DNA of 46,320 bases, from positions 1 to 46,320 of the forward strand of contig JBQTHI010000037.1 of assembly GCA_052390035.1 (NCBI GenBank), written 5' to 3'. A model generated the notes under the pieces. That model saw only the letters and a program-made list of their open reading frames with translations. It ran no database searches and was not told the DNA's origin. The DNA is from JBQTHI01 sp052390035. Lineage in GTDB: Bacteria > Actinomycetota > Acidimicrobiia > Spongiisociales > ZC4RG35. The translations under genes were made by a program, and so were the position numbers. How positions within the stretch are numbered: the stretch's first letter is position 1; each line of letters starts with the position of its first letter. Positions 18,534-25,700 of this stretch are shown in pieces.

Positions 18534-19931
18534 TTAGCTATCAAAACCCAGACCGAGCCGATCGAGCAGTCGGAGCCACCAGTTGCGCCGGCCCGTGCGG
18601 TCTTCGTGGGCCAGCGAACGACGGGTGGCCTGGATACCGAGATAACGGAACGGCTCGGAGGGAAACGGAATCGGTTTCTTTTTCACGAAGTCGAGCTGGG
18701 TCACCGGGCCGTAACGGCCATCGAGCAGATCGAGCATCACGACGGCTCCGAACCGGGCGGAGGCTGCGCCCAATCCGGTGTATCCGAGGGCATAAGCAAC
18801 CCGACCGGCCATGGCCTTGCCCCAGAAGACCGAGAACCTGGTACAGGTGTCGATCGCCCCTCCCCAGAGGTGAGTGAACCGCAACCCCTGAAGCTGCGGG
18901 AACGTCTCGAAGAAGTGCTTCGACAGAGTGGCGAACGTTTCGGGCCGCTGCTCGAGGAGCGGATTGATCTGGCCTCCGAAGTAGTAGATCGCGTCATAGC
19001 CACCCCAGAGAATCCGATTATCTTCGGTCAGCCGGTAATAGTGAAACTGATTGGCATAGTCGGAGAGGCCCTGGCGGTTCCGCCAACCAAGGCCGGCCAT
19101 CTGCGTTTCGGTTAGCGGCTCGGTCACCATCGCGTAGTCGTAGACCGGCACCATGTAATGGCCGATGCGCCGCAGGAGAGGTTTGAAAGCGTTGGTCGCT
19201 AGCGCCACCCGCTGCGCCCGGACCGCCGCCAGCGGAGTCTTGACCAACACGCCCAGCCCATCCCGTTCGAGCTTCACGGCCTTGGTGTCCTCATAAATCC
19301 GAACACCCAGAGATTCGGCGGCGGCCTTCAGCCCCCAGGCCAGACGAGCCGGGTCGACCAAGGCGGCCCGGTCTTTGCGCCACAGACCCCCCTGATAGGT
19401 CGGCGAGTCCACCTCTGCTCTCATCGCCTCCCGTTCGAGCAAAACGACGTCCTGGCCCAGAGCGCGGAGTTGTTCGTAGTCCTCTTTGAAATCGGCGATG
19501 CCACCCTCGTCGGTGGTGACGTCGATCACCCCGGTTCGCTCGTAGTCGCAGTCGATCTTGTATCGCTCGACCGCCTTTTCGATTTGGTTGAGATTGTCGA
19601 GGCCCAGGCTTTCAAGGACGGCCAGTTCGGCGCCAAACCGCGCCTGCCCGTTGGCGATGCCATGGGTGAGGCTCGACTCGAGAAACCCCCCGTTGCGTCC
19701 ACTCGCTCCTGACCCAATCGAGAAGGCGTCGACCAAGACCACCTCCCGAGTGGGGTCACGCTCCTTGGCGACAATGGCGGTCCACAGCCCCGTGTAACCA
19801 CCACCCACAACACAGAGATCGGTCGACTCGGTACGCACCAAGGTCGGGTTGGAGTCCGGCTCGTCGACGTCATCAAGCCAGTAGGGGTAGGGATCGGCGT
19901 CGGCGATGGCCTCGAGATGGGGCTCGGTCAT
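18534..19931 (-). CDS. FAD-dependent oxidoreductase (DAO/PuuB type)
   Basis: A 465-residue flavoprotein of the D-amino-acid-oxidase superfamily. The dinucleotide motif VVGGGYTGLWTA is at about residues 41-52, followed by SGRNGGFL and a C-terminal YALGYTGLGAASARF flavin-contact segment. Such enzymes oxidise amines or amino acids such as gamma-glutamylputrescine, releasing hydrogen peroxide or reducing an acceptor; the substrate cannot be read from sequence. It starts 7 bp after sodN stops, with no clear Shine-Dalgarno, so co-transcription with the superoxide dismutase is likely. Confidence 0.85.
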   Translation of the reverse strand: MTEPHLEAIADADPYPYWLDDVDEPDSNPTLVRTESTDLCVVGGGYTGLWTAIVAKERDPTREVVLVDAFSIGSGASGRNGGFLESSLTHGIANGQARFGAELAVLESLGLDNLNQIEKAVERYKIDCDYERTGVIDVTTDEGGIADFKEDYEQLRALGQDVVLLEREAMRAEVDSPTYQGGLWRKDRAALVDPARLAWGLKAAAESLGVRIYEDTKAVKLERDGLGVLVKTPLAAVRAQRVALATNAFKPLLRRIGHYMVPVYDYAMVTEPLTETQMAGLGWRNRQGLSDYANQFHYYRLTEDNRILWGGYDAIYYFGGQINPLLEQRPETFATLSKHFFETFPQLQGLRFTHLWGGAIDTCTRFSVFWGKAMAGRVAYALGYTGLGAASARFGAVVMLDLLDGRYGPVTQLDFVKKKPIPFPSEPFRYLGIQATRRSLAHEDRTGRRNWWLRLLDRLGLGFDS

Positions 19932-19938
19932 CGAGCGG

Positions 19939-20355
19939 CTAGGCGGGCGGGTACACCCCGGTGGTTTTCGACTCTTCGGTCTTCCAGAAAACTTCGCTTA
20001 TGTCATCGATGGCACCGATCAGCTTCTTGGCCACCTCGACATCCATCGACTTCTTGGCGTCACCGGCGGCTTTCAACGCCGTCCAGAACATGCCGTGCAA
20101 TTGGGGAAACGCTTCGAGATGGTGGGGCTTGAAGAAGTCGGACCACAACACCGACAGATGGTGCTTCGCCAACTCGGCACGTTCCTCTTTGATGAGCACT
20201 GCTCGTTGACGGAAGGTCTCGTCGTCGCTGGCGGCATATTTTTCGCACGCCTTGAGCACCGACATCGCCTCGATCTTCGCCTGGGCGGGGTCATAAACCC
20301 CGCAGAACAGATCGCAGTGGGCATAAGCAATCTTCACTGGCTTCAGCCGACCCAT
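19939..20355 (-). CDS. sodN: Nickel superoxide dismutase precursor
   Basis: Precursor of Ni-SOD, 138 residues. A 12-residue propeptide (MGRLKPVKIAYA) precedes the mature N-terminus HCDLFCGVYDP, the nickel hook: His1, Cys2 and Cys6 are all present, but the usual Pro5 of HCxxPCGxY is Phe. The rest matches the four-helix Ni-SOD body (ERAELAKHHLSVLWSDFFKPHHL). GGAGGTG stands six bases before the chosen ATG at 20355. The divergent neighbour is the maturation peptidase sodX, and a FAD oxidoreductase follows. The enzyme should dismutate cytosolic superoxide after proteolytic removal of the propeptide. Confidence 0.95.
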   Translation of the reverse strand: MGRLKPVKIAYAHCDLFCGVYDPAQAKIEAMSVLKACEKYAASDDETFRQRAVLIKEERAELAKHHLSVLWSDFFKPHHLEAFPQLHGMFWTALKAAGDAKKSMDVEVAKKLIGAIDDISEVFWKTEESKTTGVYPPA

Positions 20356-20371
20356 ACGTTCACCTCCATTG

Positions 20372-20791
20372 ATGTCCTTAGCTCGGACCATACTCGCTCC
20401 GGTGCTGGAGCGTTTTCGGGTCGAGGACCGTTCGATGGAACCCACCCTCCGGCCCGGCGACCTGGTGTGGTGTAGGCGTCGCCGTCGTTCCCCTGGTCGA
20501 GGCAGAATCGTGGTGTTTCCCCATCCCCGACGGAACGACATGTGGCTGGTGAAACGAGTCATCGCCCTTACCGGCGATCGAATCACAATCGAGCTAGGTG
20601 ATGTTGCCGTCAACGGCGACCCAGGAATGGACCGCTGGGGAGACAGCCGCACAGATCCCGACGGTGAGTGGGAGGTCGGGACCGATGAGGTGTTTGTGCT
20701 CTCGGATAATCGGGAGGCGACCCGGGATGACAGCCGCACCTTTGGCGCGGTGGACATCGCCTCGATGTTGACGGTTATCTTCCGGCGATGA
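20372..20791 (+). CDS. sodX: S26-family peptidase, nickel SOD maturation protease
   Basis: A 139-residue protein of the signal peptidase I family without an obvious membrane anchor. The catalytic Ser is Ser21 in RSMEPTLRPGD, the Lys is Lys61 in MWLVKRVIAL, and the family box SDNREATRDDSRTFG follows. Placement next to sodN identifies it as the protease that exposes His1 of Ni-SOD. The start is uncertain: TTG 20369, ATG 20372, or GTG 20402, which would still keep the catalytic Ser and leave a 46-bp divergent spacer instead of 16 bp. Its stop codon overlaps the ATG of a degenerate gene fragment. Confidence 0.88.
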   Translation: MSLARTILAPVLERFRVEDRSMEPTLRPGDLVWCRRRRRSPGRGRIVVFPHPRRNDMWLVKRVIALTGDRITIELGDVAVNGDPGMDRWGDSRTDPDGEWEVGTDEVFVLSDNREATRDDSRTFGAVDIASMLTVIFRR

Positions 20792-20913
20792 CCTGGCGCC
20801 CCGAGGTGGACGTCCTCGAAAAGCGGCGCCTGCCCGCCTTACAACTCGGTGGAGCAGAGCGGGTCGACCGCCACCGAGCAAGTCGATCTCACCCCGGCGA
20901 GTACCGACCCTAG
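20788..20913 (+). pseudogene. Relic of acyl-CoA carboxylase carboxyltransferase 5' end
   Basis: An ATG overlapping the sodX stop (ATGA) opens a 41-codon frame. Its first 30 residues, MTWRPEVDVLEKRRLPALQL followed by GGAERVDRHRA, read like the N-terminus of propionyl-/acetyl-CoA carboxylase beta chains (pattern PEVeElerRRalAleLGGaerVarqha). After that the match is lost and a TAG at 20911 ends it; the remaining roughly 470 residues of such a protein are absent. I read this as a truncated remnant. An alternative is a 41-residue peptide that merely resembles it. Confidence 0.5.
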
Positions 20914-20916
20914 GGT
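20911..20916 (+). promoter_or_regulatory. Candidate -10 box for leaderless transcript
   Basis: TAGGGT lies six bases before GTG 20923, the second codon of the next gene as annotated (three bases before its ATG). The same TANNNT-six-base spacing occurs at other genes here. No -35 is visible. The TAG also ends the carboxylase relic. Confidence 0.35.
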
Positions 20917-20919
20917 GGG

Positions 20920-21672
20920 ATGGTGGCAAGACACACAAGCCCCGACATCGAGGCCGGTCGGCGCTTGCTGAACCTGCTGGGCGTTATGGGCGCCGCCGCC
21001 CTCCTCCTGATAGGCATTTCGGCGATCCGCGGAAGCGGCAGCGAGATCACGACCACAGTCACTTCTCCGCTGGCGACCTCTACGTCGATTACGCCGACCA
21101 CCGTCATCTCACCAACGCCGTCCGTGACAACTTCTACCACGACGCCAACGACCTCGACGACGCTCGCCGACCCTATCGATGCGTTGGTACTCACTCCATC
21201 GGGGATCGGCGACACGGCTCTTGGGACGGGACTCGACCAAACCCTTGTCACCTTCAACCTCTTGTTAGGTGAGCCCGACGAGGACACCGGCTGGTCGGAA
21301 GCATTCGATACCTGTCCCGGCACCGAGAACCGGATCGTCCGTTGGTCGAGCCTCCAGGCGTTCTTTACCAACGGCGAGACGGAATGGGGGGCCGAAGGAG
21401 CCAGGCACTTCTTCCACTATGGACAGTCGATCGCCGCCGGTGGCGGGGTTTACCTCGAGCTATTCATGGACAAGGGAATCGGCCTAGCGAGCACGATCGG
21501 CGAGCTGCAAGGCGCCTACGGAGCTCAGGTCACCGTTAGTGACGATCCGCTGTTCGGACCTTTCTGGGAGATCGTCACGACCGACGCCGGAGTGATTTGG
21601 GGCACAGCCTCGGGCACCGGCGAACAGGCCATCATCAACGCCATCAATGGTGGGCTGGGCTGCGGCGAGTAG
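20920..21672 (+). CDS. Membrane-anchored hypothetical protein with Thr/Ser-rich stalk
   Basis: Unrecognised 250-residue protein. A short basic N-terminus is followed by one hydrophobic helix at about residues 17-36, then a Ser/Thr/Pro stalk to about residue 83 and an extracytoplasmic domain of about 165 residues (IDALVLTPSGIGDTALGTGL...). The pattern gIGd..lGt....v suggests a small beta-sheet domain seen in actinobacterial surface proteins, with C-terminal repeat-like IGELQGAYG. Cysteines near residues 131 and 248 could form a disulfide. If the transcript is leaderless, translation begins at GTG 20923. It stands between two gene relics. Confidence 0.7.
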   Translation: MVARHTSPDIEAGRRLLNLLGVMGAAALLLIGISAIRGSGSEITTTVTSPLATSTSITPTTVISPTPSVTTSTTTPTTSTTLADPIDALVLTPSGIGDTALGTGLDQTLVTFNLLLGEPDEDTGWSEAFDTCPGTENRIVRWSSLQAFFTNGETEWGAEGARHFFHYGQSIAAGGGVYLELFMDKGIGLASTIGELQGAYGAQVTVSDDPLFGPFWEIVTTDAGVIWGTASGTGEQAIINAINGGLGCGE

Positions 21673-21698
21673 ATCCGTCACAACCCGGGAGGGCGTAC

Positions 21699-21704
21699 TA
21701 GGTT
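21699..21704 (+). promoter_or_regulatory. Candidate -10 box for leaderless ACT-domain gene
   Basis: TAGGTT followed by exactly six bases (TCGGCC) and then the ATG at 21711. No ribosome-binding sequence fits the ATG. No recognisable -35. Confidence 0.45.
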
Positions 21705-21710
21705 TCGGCC

Positions 21711-22109
21711 ATGACCGAGTTCGTGGTGCGGATGGCCAACCAGCCCGGCCGCTTGGCCGCCCTCACTGAGCTGTTGGCGAGGGCTGGCGTGAACATCGAA
21801 GCGTTGGCCGCCGTCGGTCTGGATGGTGAAGGAATCATCCGCCTCATCGCCGACGATGCCACGCTCGCCCGACGGGCCCTGCACGAGGCCGGCCTCATGA
21901 TCGAGGAGCACGAGGTGCTCACCACCTTCCTTGAGAACTCGCCCGGACAGCTGGCCGGGGTGGCGCGACGGCTCGCCGATTCGGGGATCAATATTGACGC
22001 GGTCTACGTCCTCAACTCCGGCGTCGACGGGATCGAACTGGCGATGGTGGTCGACCAACCGCAATCCGCCGTCCCTCACCTCCCGGTGCGAGGCGGGGTC
22101 ATTCGATAG
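21711..22109 (+). CDS. Double ACT-domain protein
   Basis: A 132-residue protein made of two ACT domains. The first begins FVVRMANQPGRLAALTELLARAGVNI and the second TTFLENSPGQLAGVARRLADSGINI; both show the bAbbab pattern with the DxPG-like turn (NQPG, NSPG). ACT domains bind amino acids and regulate enzymes; free-standing pairs occur in actinobacteria as putative amino-acid-binding regulators. Ligand and partner are unknown. The ATG fits a leaderless transcript. The C-terminus (PHLPVRGGVIR) is abrupt and the sequence right after it belongs to a hydrolase relic. Confidence 0.8.
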   Translation: MTEFVVRMANQPGRLAALTELLARAGVNIEALAAVGLDGEGIIRLIADDATLARRALHEAGLMIEEHEVLTTFLENSPGQLAGVARRLADSGINIDAVYVLNSGVDGIELAMVVDQPQSAVPHLPVRGGVIR

Positions 22110-22121
22110 GGCCCGCGGCTC

Positions 22122-22280
22122 GACCTCGCCCGACGGTTCCACCGTGCAGCTGGCGGTTGTGCGGCTCCCTGCCAGCGATCCCGCCCAAAAGACCCGCCCA
22201 AAAGATCGGGTCGATGTTCCTCAACTCGGAAGAACCGGGCGGCTCGGGGAGCCGCACCTCGAGCAGCTGTCAGCGGACTA
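22122..22280 (+). pseudogene. Relic of TAP-type alpha/beta hydrolase with a frameshifting duplication
   Basis: The frame reads GSTSPDGSTVQLAVVRLPASDPAQK, cited here from the first residues onward, which matches the N-terminal region of tripeptidyl-aminopeptidase-like alpha/beta hydrolases (pattern DG.ti.LaVaR.PAsdPa..iGslfvNPGGPGGSG). A perfect 13-bp tandem duplication at 22180-22205 then shifts the frame by one. Removing one copy restores DPAQKIGSMFLNSEEPGGSG, the oxyanion-loop region with NPGG changed to NSEE. Nothing upstream or downstream completes the hydrolase, so only about 50 codons of relic remain. Confidence 0.55.
22180..22205 (+). repeat. 13-bp perfect tandem duplication
   Basis: CCCGCCCAAAAGA occurs twice head to tail, at 22180-22192 and 22193-22205. 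Because 13 is not a multiple of three, it changes the reading frame of the hydrolase relic in which it lies. Confidence 0.9.
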
Positions 22281-22295
22281 GAGCGGGACTAGAGC
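22275..22295 (+). repeat. Two GGACTAGAGC direct repeats 11 bp apart
   Basis: GGACTAGAGC at 22275-22284 and 22286-22295, spaced by one DNA turn, about 85 bases before the small membrane-protein gene. This could be a regulator binding site; SARP-type regulators are known to bind direct repeats with 11-bp periodicity, and a SARP-type regulator is encoded just downstream. The link is inference. Confidence 0.4.
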
Positions 22296-22378
22296 AAAGC
22301 TCGATTGGCTCTGGAGGATGACGTGGGATGTTGTCTCCGTCCGGCAAGGTGCCGGGCACCTAACGGAAGGAGACGGAC

Positions 22379-22672
22379 ATGACCCAGGTCGTCGACCGGG
22401 AGCATCTGGCCCCCGACACAGCAGAACCACGCGGCCAACGCCGGCTGCCGATCCAGATAGGACTGGCGGTCGTGGCGGGGATAGCGGTGGGATTGGCGCT
22501 GCTGGTGCTGGCCAACCGCAGCGACCCCACTCCGGGCGCTGTGACCGCCGGCAGCTACGCCGAGTTCGCCGAGGCGATGAAGAGCGTCCCGACCAACCCG
22601 GGGGCGATCACCGCCGGCAGCTACGCCCAGTTCGCCGAGGCGATGAGAGAGGTCCCCAGGGCCGCCGACTGA
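22379..22672 (+). CDS. Small bitopic membrane protein with duplicated SYAEFAEAM motif
   Basis: A 97-residue protein of unknown function. Residues 1-23 are polar, about 26-45 form one hydrophobic helix, and the rest is outside or inside depending on topology; the RR before the helix suggests N-in. The external part holds two 22-residue units, PGAVTAGSYAEFAEAMKSVP and PGAITAGSYAQFAEAMREVP. At DNA level 37 bases (22544-22580 and 22610-22646) differ at one position only, so the duplication is recent or under homogenising pressure. AAGGAGA gives a strong ribosome-binding site. The next gene, 64 bp downstream, encodes the large membrane-spanning regulator, so the two may work together. Confidence 0.75.
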   Translation: MTQVVDREHLAPDTAEPRGQRRLPIQIGLAVVAGIAVGLALLVLANRSDPTPGAVTAGSYAEFAEAMKSVPTNPGAITAGSYAQFAEAMREVPRAAD

Positions 22673-22686
22673 ACTCAAGGAAAGCC

Positions 22687-22714
22687 GAGGGGTCCCGCCT
22701 TCGTGGGGCCCCTC
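22687..22714 (+). terminator. Hairpin between small protein and large regulator genes
   Basis: GAGGGGTCCC (22687-22696) pairs with GGGGCCCCTC (22705-22714), with one G-U pair and an 8-base loop. It could end or attenuate transcription of the small gene before the regulator. There is no T-run after it. The regulator start lies 23 bases further on. Confidence 0.6.
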
Positions 22715-22736
22715 GACCCTGTCCGGAGGTAGGTTC

Positions 22737-25700
22737 GTGACCACCGTGGACTACCGGATTCTCGGCCCCTTCGAGGTCGTCGACAACGGTGCCCCCCTCG
22801 ATCTGGGCGCGGTGAAGCAGCGGGCATTGCTGGCGATGCTGGTCCTCCACCCCAACGAGATCGTCTCCAGCGATCGCCTGATCGAAGCGATCTGGGGGGA
22901 CGACCCTCCCCGCACCGTCACCCACTCCATCCAGATCTACGTTTCCGAGCTGCGCAAGCTGCTGGCGGGCAGGGCCGACACGATCGAGACCAGGCCGCCC
23001 GGTTATCTGCTCCGGGTCGAGCCGGAACAGATCGACGCCCATCGCTTCGATGAGCTACGCCGCCGTACGGGTGCCCAGGCCCTCCGCTCAGCTCTCGAGT
23101 TGTGGCGAGGAGAGCCGCTGGCCGACTTCACCTTCGAGTCGTTCGCCCAATCCCACATCCGTCGGCTGGAGGAGGCACGGGCGGCGGCGATCGAGGAGCT
23201 GGGGGAGGCCGAAATCTCCGGTGGTGACGGCCACAGCGCCCTCCCCTTGCTCTTCGACCTGGCCGATCGACAACCGCTGCGGGAGGGGGTGCGGCGCCTC
23301 TTGATGATTTCCCTCTACCGGACGGGACGTCAGGCCGAAGCCCTCCGGGTCTACCGGGATTACCGGCGGAGCCTGGGGGAGGAGCTGGGGATCGACCCCT
23401 CGCCCGCCCTCCAGCAACTCGAGGAGCAAATCCTCCTCCAAGACCCGGCCATTGCCGGCGGCTCAAGTCCGGCGGCCCCCACCGGTACCAACTGGGTTGA
23501 CGCCCGCAACCCCTACAAGGGGCTGCGGTCATTCGGAGAGGCCGACGCCGGGGATTTCTTCGGACGGGAGACCCTCATCGCCGAGCTGATGGCCGGTCTC
23601 GATGGCGGGCAGCGGCTGGTGGCGGTGGTCGGAGCATCGGGGTCGGGGAAGTCGAGCGTGGTCCGGGCCGGACTTCTCCCCCGCCTCCGGGCCAAAACCG
23701 CCGGTCGCTGGCTGATCGCCACCATGCTTCCGGGCCGCCACCCGTTCGAGGAGCTGCAGGCGGCCCTCAACCGAGCGACCGGTGACCCCCGGGCGCCGAC
23801 CGACCAGGTCGGCTCCGGTGATTCCGGGCTGGTGCGTACCGCCCTCCGCATACTCCCTACCGAAGATTCCAAGTTGATCCTCTTAATCGATCAGTTCGAG
23901 GAGCTCTTCACCCTCACCGACCAGAGCACCCGCCGGAGGTTCCTCAAGACCCTGGTCACCGCTTCCGGCGACCCGCACGACCGGATTCGCCTGATCCTCA
24001 CGCTCCGGGCCGATTTCTACGACCGGCCCCTCGTCCACGGTGGCTTCGCCCGCCGGTTTGCCGATGGGGTAGTCACCGTCACTCCGCTCACCAGCTCCGA
24101 GTTGGAGGCTTCCGTGTTGGAGCCGGCCCGGTCGGTAGGCACGCGGGTGGCGTCCGACCTGCTGGCCGAGCTGATCGGCGACATGGCCCACCAGCCGGGT
24201 GCTCTCCCCCTTTTTCAATACGTCCTCACCGAGCTCTTCGAACAACGCACCGGACCCGAGCTCACCTTGGCGGACTACCGGCGGGTCGGCGGCCTCGGGG
24301 GTGCACTCACCCGAACCGCCGAGGAGACATTCTCTGGCCTCGAACCCGGCCACCAGGACCTGGCTCGCCGGATCTTCCTCCATCTGGTCAGGATTGAACA
24401 TGGAGCCCATGGGATTAGGAGAAGGGTGGGGCTTTCCGAGCTGCGACGCCTCGCCTCCGATCCCGATGCGGTGGACGAGGTCATCCTCGCATTCGGATCA
24501 CCGCGCCTCTTGCTCTTCGACCGCGACCCCATCGCCGGCAATCCCACCGCCGAGGTGACCCACGAGGCACTGCTCGCCGAGTGGCCGCGGCTGCGGGACT
24601 GGATAGCCGACCGACGCATCGACTTGCAACGGCGTGAGGCGCTGGTGGGGGCGGCCGCCGAGTGGGAGTTGGCGGGACGCGATCCCGACTATCTGCTGAC
24701 CGGGAGCCGTCTGGCTCTCCTCGCCCAGTGGAGAGAAGACGCCGACATCGGTTTGGGCGAGGCGGAGATCGGTTTCCTCGAAGCCAGCCTCGAGCGCCGC
24801 CGGGCCGAGGAAGACGCCCAAACGGCGATCCGTGCCGAGTCGGAGAGGCAGCGGAGAAGGGCCCGACGGCGCACCGCCAGCCTGGTCGCCGGGGTCGGGC
24901 TGGTCGCCGCCGCCCTCACCTTCGCCGCCCCCACCCTGCTCGACCCGGTGCTCAACCCGCCTCCGAACGTCGCCTTGGCATTCTGGGGCGTGCCTGAAGC
25001 GACGGACCCGTATCAACGTCAGTTCAGGGCCGGTTTCGAGCAATGGATCTCCGAGTCCGGCCAAGTAGGCGAAACCATCGGCCTGCCCGACACGGATGAA
25101 CTCTTTTTCGCCATCGAACGGCTGGCCGAGCGGGGCACTCCGCTCGTGCTGGTTGGACATCCGGATGCTGATGACCTGTTGTTGGCGACCGCCGAGGCCT
25201 ATCCCGAGACTCACTTTGTGGCCCTTGACCGGACGCTTGGGGGCCCGCCCAACATGACCGGGGTGGGTTTTAGGGAGGAGGAGGGCTCGATCCTGGCGGG
25301 GGTGGTCGGCGCACTCCGCTCTCAGACCGGGCGGCTGGGCTTCGTCGGCGGATGTGACGCACCGCTGATCTGGCGATTCCACGCCGGGTTCGAGGCGGGC
25401 GCCCGGGCGGAGGACCCAGCTGCCGAGGTGACGGCGCATTACATCGCGCCCTACTACGACGCCTCCGGCTTCGGCTCGATCAGCGAGGCCCTGGAAACGG
25501 CGGAGGAGATGTACCGCGCTGGGATCGATGTCATTTATCACGCCGCCGGTTTCGCCGGCTACGGGGTCTTCCAGGCCGCCGCCACTCTCACCCCCGAGCT
25601 GGGCCGGCATCTGTGGGCGATCGGGGTGGACGAGGACCAGTACCTCGCCGCCCCCGACACCGGCTTCTTCCCTCCATTCACCCCTGAGCAGTGGCCGGCC

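Noticed and set aside
22325..22378. Riboswitch-like leader before the small membrane protein (GTCTCC pairing with GGAGAC over the ribosome-binding site)
   Set aside because: Stems are only 5-6 bp with competing pairings; no known riboswitch pattern could be recognised.
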